A DNA stretch of 8,154 bases from JAJRXK01 sp964593155 (lineage in GTDB: Bacteria > Krumholzibacteriota > Krumholzibacteriia > JAJRXK01), in the NCBI GenBank assembly GCA_964593155.1, contig CAZQHE010000159.1, positions 1 through 8,154 on the forward strand, read 5' to 3'. The notes below the pieces were generated by a model. The model saw nothing but the letters and a program-made list of their open reading frames with translations, made no database searches and was not told the DNA's origin. Below, piece after piece: positions 5,916 to 8,154 of this stretch (positions are counted from its first letter, which is position 1; each line of letters starts with the position of its first letter). The translations under genes and the position numbers were made by a program.

Positions 5916-7496
5916 TCAGGCCAGCGACTTCAGGTAGGCGGCGACCTCGGCGACGACCTCGCGCCTCACCGAGGACTTGTCGCGTTCGAGCCGACGGAGG
6001 TCGACCTTCGACACGTAGCGCACGTTCACGAACTTCCTCAGGACCTTCACGGGGATGTTCATGGGCGACCGCAGCAGGGCGAGCGGCACGTCCTTGTTCG
6101 CGAAGCCCGAGTGGAGGTTGCGCGCCGTGCAGACGGTGTCGAGCACCCGCATGTTGCGCGACCTGTCCACCACCATGCGCACGATCCCCGGCGTGTTGAT
6201 CACCTTCTGGTTCTTCAACAGACCCAGCAGGACGCTCGTGTTGTTGATGTTCGCCAGGACCAGGTCCTTGACCGTGTCCTCCTGGTCCTTCTCGGCCGGT
6301 TCGGTGTCGGATTCGTGCGGCGCCGGCACGGGAAGGCCGTGCGGCAGGGCGAGGCGCCGGGCGGCCGCCGGATCCAGCACCAGACGCACGCCGCCGTCGG
6401 CTGCTTCGACCCCGTCGATCGGGGCCGAGGCCAGGGCCTCGCGCACCCGGGCCGAGGCCGGCAGGACCACCGCGCCGCCGTCGTGGAACTCGAGCACGCA
6501 GAGCAGGGCCGAGACCACGTCGATCCCGCGCCCGCGGACGCCGGCGGCCGCGAGCACCTCGCCGACGTCGAGGACGCGGTCGACGAACCAGGCGAGCGTA
6601 CGCTGCGGGAGAGGGTTGCGGTCGATCCCGCGCAGGAGGCGCCACAGGAGCTGGAGGTCGGGTTCCTGACCGAGGCGTTCGCGGAAGCGCTGCTCGTCGC
6701 CGTCGTCGAGTTGTCCGGAGAGCGACGGGAACTGCTGGTGGAACAGCGAGGCCCGGCCGCTCTCCTCGAGCTGTCCCAGGAATCGTCGCAGATCGCGCAG
6801 TTCCTCGTCGACGCTGCTGAGGATGGGCATGACCTGCGAGACCTGACGCGCCGAGTAGGGGTTGATGGCCCCGGCCAGCGCGCTGGCCCGTAGCTCGAGC
6901 GCCTGCAACTCGAGGCGGGCGAGCCGGCAGAACCGCGAGATGCCCTCTGCATCGAGGACCCCCGACCGCTGGAGAGCGCCCACAGTCTCGGCGAAGACAC
7001 GCCGACAACGCCGGGCCGGCCCTCGGTCGCGGATGCCCGCGGCCCGATCGGGACGCTCCCACCGCGCGGCGTACTCGGCGTCGAGATCGTCGAGCTCGGA
7101 CAGCAGCGCGTGCTCGGCCTTGCCGATCGGCTCGCCGGCGTCGAGCCGGCGGCGGCAGAGATCGGCCACGCGGTGCAGACTCGAGAACTCGCGCACGCGC
7201 TCGATCAGCACCTCGCCCGGAGCGTCGACCGACAGGAACGCTGCCAACGCCGACACCGCGTCCGCGTCGGCCCGAGCGCTCCCGGCCAGGAGTCCACGCC
7301 CCATCGCGGTGAACAGAGGGGTCTCGGCCTGCTTGCGGAACGACTGGAAGAGCAGGCCGCAGCGGGCATTCGTGTCCCCCTCTCCGGCAAGTTCTGCGAT
7401 CCAGCGTCGGACCTCGGGCGGGACGCGCCATCGCTCCAGACCCTGGGTCGGCTCCGCCAGCAGCGGTTCGACGGGAAGCGCGTGGAGATCCGTCAC
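5916..7496 (-). CDS. Unknown protein, alpha-helical with distinct C-terminal domain (526 residues)
   Basis: I do not recognise a named family over the full length. The GTG start (7496-7494) is chosen because it overlaps the previous TGA as GTGA and has GAGG (7506-7503) six bases upstream. The longer open frame to 7997 runs over the preceding gene. Residues 1-335 are Arg/Leu/Glu/Ala-rich and look helical, with no signal peptide or membrane segment. Residues 336-390 look more strand-like. An acidic linker follows at about 393-409 (HESDTEPAEKDQED). Residues 408-526 form a separate domain, richer in Lys, Asn, Val and Thr, with short repeats of the type VLLGLLKNQKVINTPGIV and LALLRSPMNIPVKVLRKF. 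This resembles, from memory, the HEAT-like helical C-terminal segments of uncharacterised proteins in Deltaproteobacteria and related groups (NPxTP...LRxLA patterns). A helical scaffold or interaction role is plausible, but no catalytic motif is visible. Confidence 0.82.
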   Translation of the reverse strand: MTDLHALPVEPLLAEPTQGLERWRVPPEVRRWIAELAGEGDTNARCGLLFQSFRKQAETPLFTAMGRGLLAGSARADADAVSALAAFLSVDAPGEVLIERVREFSSLHRVADLCRRRLDAGEPIGKAEHALLSELDDLDAEYAARWERPDRAAGIRDRGPARRCRRVFAETVGALQRSGVLDAEGISRFCRLARLELQALELRASALAGAINPYSARQVSQVMPILSSVDEELRDLRRFLGQLEESGRASLFHQQFPSLSGQLDDGDEQRFRERLGQEPDLQLLWRLLRGIDRNPLPQRTLAWFVDRVLDVGEVLAAAGVRGRGIDVVSALLCVLEFHDGGAVVLPASARVREALASAPIDGVEAADGGVRLVLDPAAARRLALPHGLPVPAPHESDTEPAEKDQEDTVKDLVLANINNTSVLLGLLKNQKVINTPGIVRMVVDRSRNMRVLDTVCTARNLHSGFANKDVPLALLRSPMNIPVKVLRKFVNVRYVSKVDLRRLERDKSSVRREVVAEVAAYLKSLA

Positions 7497-8154
7497 GGTC
7501 TGCCTCGGGGTGCGCGTGCGCGCGGCAAGGGAATCGCCGTACCGCGCTGCAACCTTCGCACCATCGACCCGCCGCGACGGCGCAGGGCCAGGCCCCAGCC
7601 CGTCTCGCCGTCGGCGTCCGGACCCCGGTGCCAGGCCCACGCGGCGATGCGGGTCCCGAACCAGTGGACCTCGGCCGCGATCCACGCCGCGTGCCCGTGA
7701 CCCGGGATCCAGAGCGGTAGCGGGCCGGCCAGCGGACGCACGACCGCCCACGCGGCGGAGCGGTCGGCCGGGTTCACGCCCGCTCCCAGCTCGACGCGGC
7801 GCAGCAGTCGCGACGGCGTGCGGCGCCGGTACCGCAGCGACCAAGCCTCCACCGCATCGGCCACCGGGCCCCGCCGCCCCCAGGCGGCGCGCACCCGCGA
7901 GGCCGCGGTGCTGCGCTCCACCACCAGGCGCGCCCGGGGCTCGCCGATGGGCGCGTCGAGGTCCTCGTCGATGCCAAGTCCGAGGCGGACCGACCAACGG
8001 GGATCGCCGCTGCGCGGGCGCGGCAGGGTCCAGCGCGCGCCCAGGCGAACCCGCTGATCGGCCGTGCGGGCCGCGCCCGCGGAGCGGAGCCGCCGGATCA
8101 CCGAGCCCTCGAAGGTCACGCGCGCGACCCGCACGCGCCCGTGTGCCTGCCAGG
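7493..8154 (-). CDS. C-terminal part of an unrecognised protein, possibly beta-barrel-like
   Basis: The frame is open from the right edge to a TGA at 7495-7493, about 219 visible codons, so the true start lies outside the window. A GTG at 8134 is in frame, but nothing marks it as the start. G/C-ending codons support this frame over the others until roughly the last 20 codons. The sequence is rich in Arg, Trp and alternating polar/hydrophobic stretches (for example VRLGARWTLPRP, WSVRLGLGIDEDL, ARLVVERS, HWFGTRIAAWAW), which suggests many beta strands, as in the end of an outer-membrane barrel. It does not end in the aromatic residue usual for such barrels but in a basic tail (PLPRARAPRGRP). 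No catalytic motif is visible. Its stop overlaps the GTG start of the next gene by four bases, so the two are co-translated and may work together. The barrel idea is weak. Confidence 0.7.
   Translation of the reverse strand, partial: WQAHGRVRVARVTFEGSVIRRLRSAGAARTADQRVRLGARWTLPRPRSGDPRWSVRLGLGIDEDLDAPIGEPRARLVVERSTAASRVRAAWGRRGPVADAVEAWSLRYRRRTPSRLLRRVELGAGVNPADRSAAWAVVRPLAGPLPLWIPGHGHAAWIAAEVHWFGTRIAAWAWHRGPDADGETGWGLALRRRGGSMVRRLQRGTAIPLPRARAPRGRP

Noticed and set aside
5713..7431. In-frame upstream extension of the aminotransferase to 965 residues
   Set aside because: The extension is Arg/Pro/Gly low-complexity sequence over another gene in a different frame. The strong SD at 5726-5719 and the family N-terminus mark the start at 5712.
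7497..7997. In-frame upstream extension of the 526-residue unknown protein to 693 residues
   Set aside because: That stretch is better explained by the neighbouring frame, whose codons end in G/C. The GTGA overlap with an SD fits the start at 7496.

Overview
The window is a GC-rich (about two-thirds G+C by eye) bacterial chromosome segment. Every gene lies on the minus strand, so the text runs from coordinate 8154 down to 1. Third codon positions are overwhelmingly G or C in each accepted frame. Starts are ATG (one GTG), usually preceded by an AGGA/GGAG-type Shine-Dalgarno (SD) site 5-9 nt upstream. I see no phage, insertion sequence, CRISPR array, tRNA or rRNA. The gene set suggests a free-living high-GC Gram-negative (for example Deltaproteobacteria-like or a high-GC FCB-group lineage), but the window cannot settle the phylum.

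In transcription order: (1) 8154-7493, the C-terminal part of an unrecognised protein that looks rich in beta strands and runs off the right edge. (2) 7496-5916, a 526-residue protein of unknown function with a distinct conserved-looking C-terminal domain; its GTG start overlaps the previous stop codon (GTGA). (3) A 203-bp gap with a weak candidate promoter and an imperfect palindrome. (4) 5712-4534, a class I PLP aminotransferase. (5) 4524-3259, purD, whose SD overlaps the aminotransferase stop codon. (6) A 98-bp gap with a good candidate promoter and an inverted repeat centred on its -10 box. (7) 3160-2678, a YwlE-type low-molecular-weight phosphatase. (8) 2615-1683, ilvE, with a strong inverted repeat in its leader. 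(9) 1641-385, glyA, whose SD can pair into a small hairpin. (10) 375-1, nrdR, cut by the left edge and coupled to glyA.

The recognised genes share a theme of amino-acid, one-carbon and nucleotide metabolism. GlyA makes glycine and methylene-tetrahydrofolate. PurD consumes glycine in purine synthesis. IlvE and the class I aminotransferase move amino groups. NrdR represses ribonucleotide reductase genes according to nucleotide status. The phosphatase-to-glyA order resembles the ywlE-rpiB-ywlG-glyA order of Bacillus subtilis, with ilvE where rpiB would be expected.

Most of the window is ordinary housekeeping sequence. The parts worth a second look are the two unrecognised genes at the right end and the dyad elements in the gaps before ilvE and the phosphatase gene. 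No novel multi-gene system is evident.
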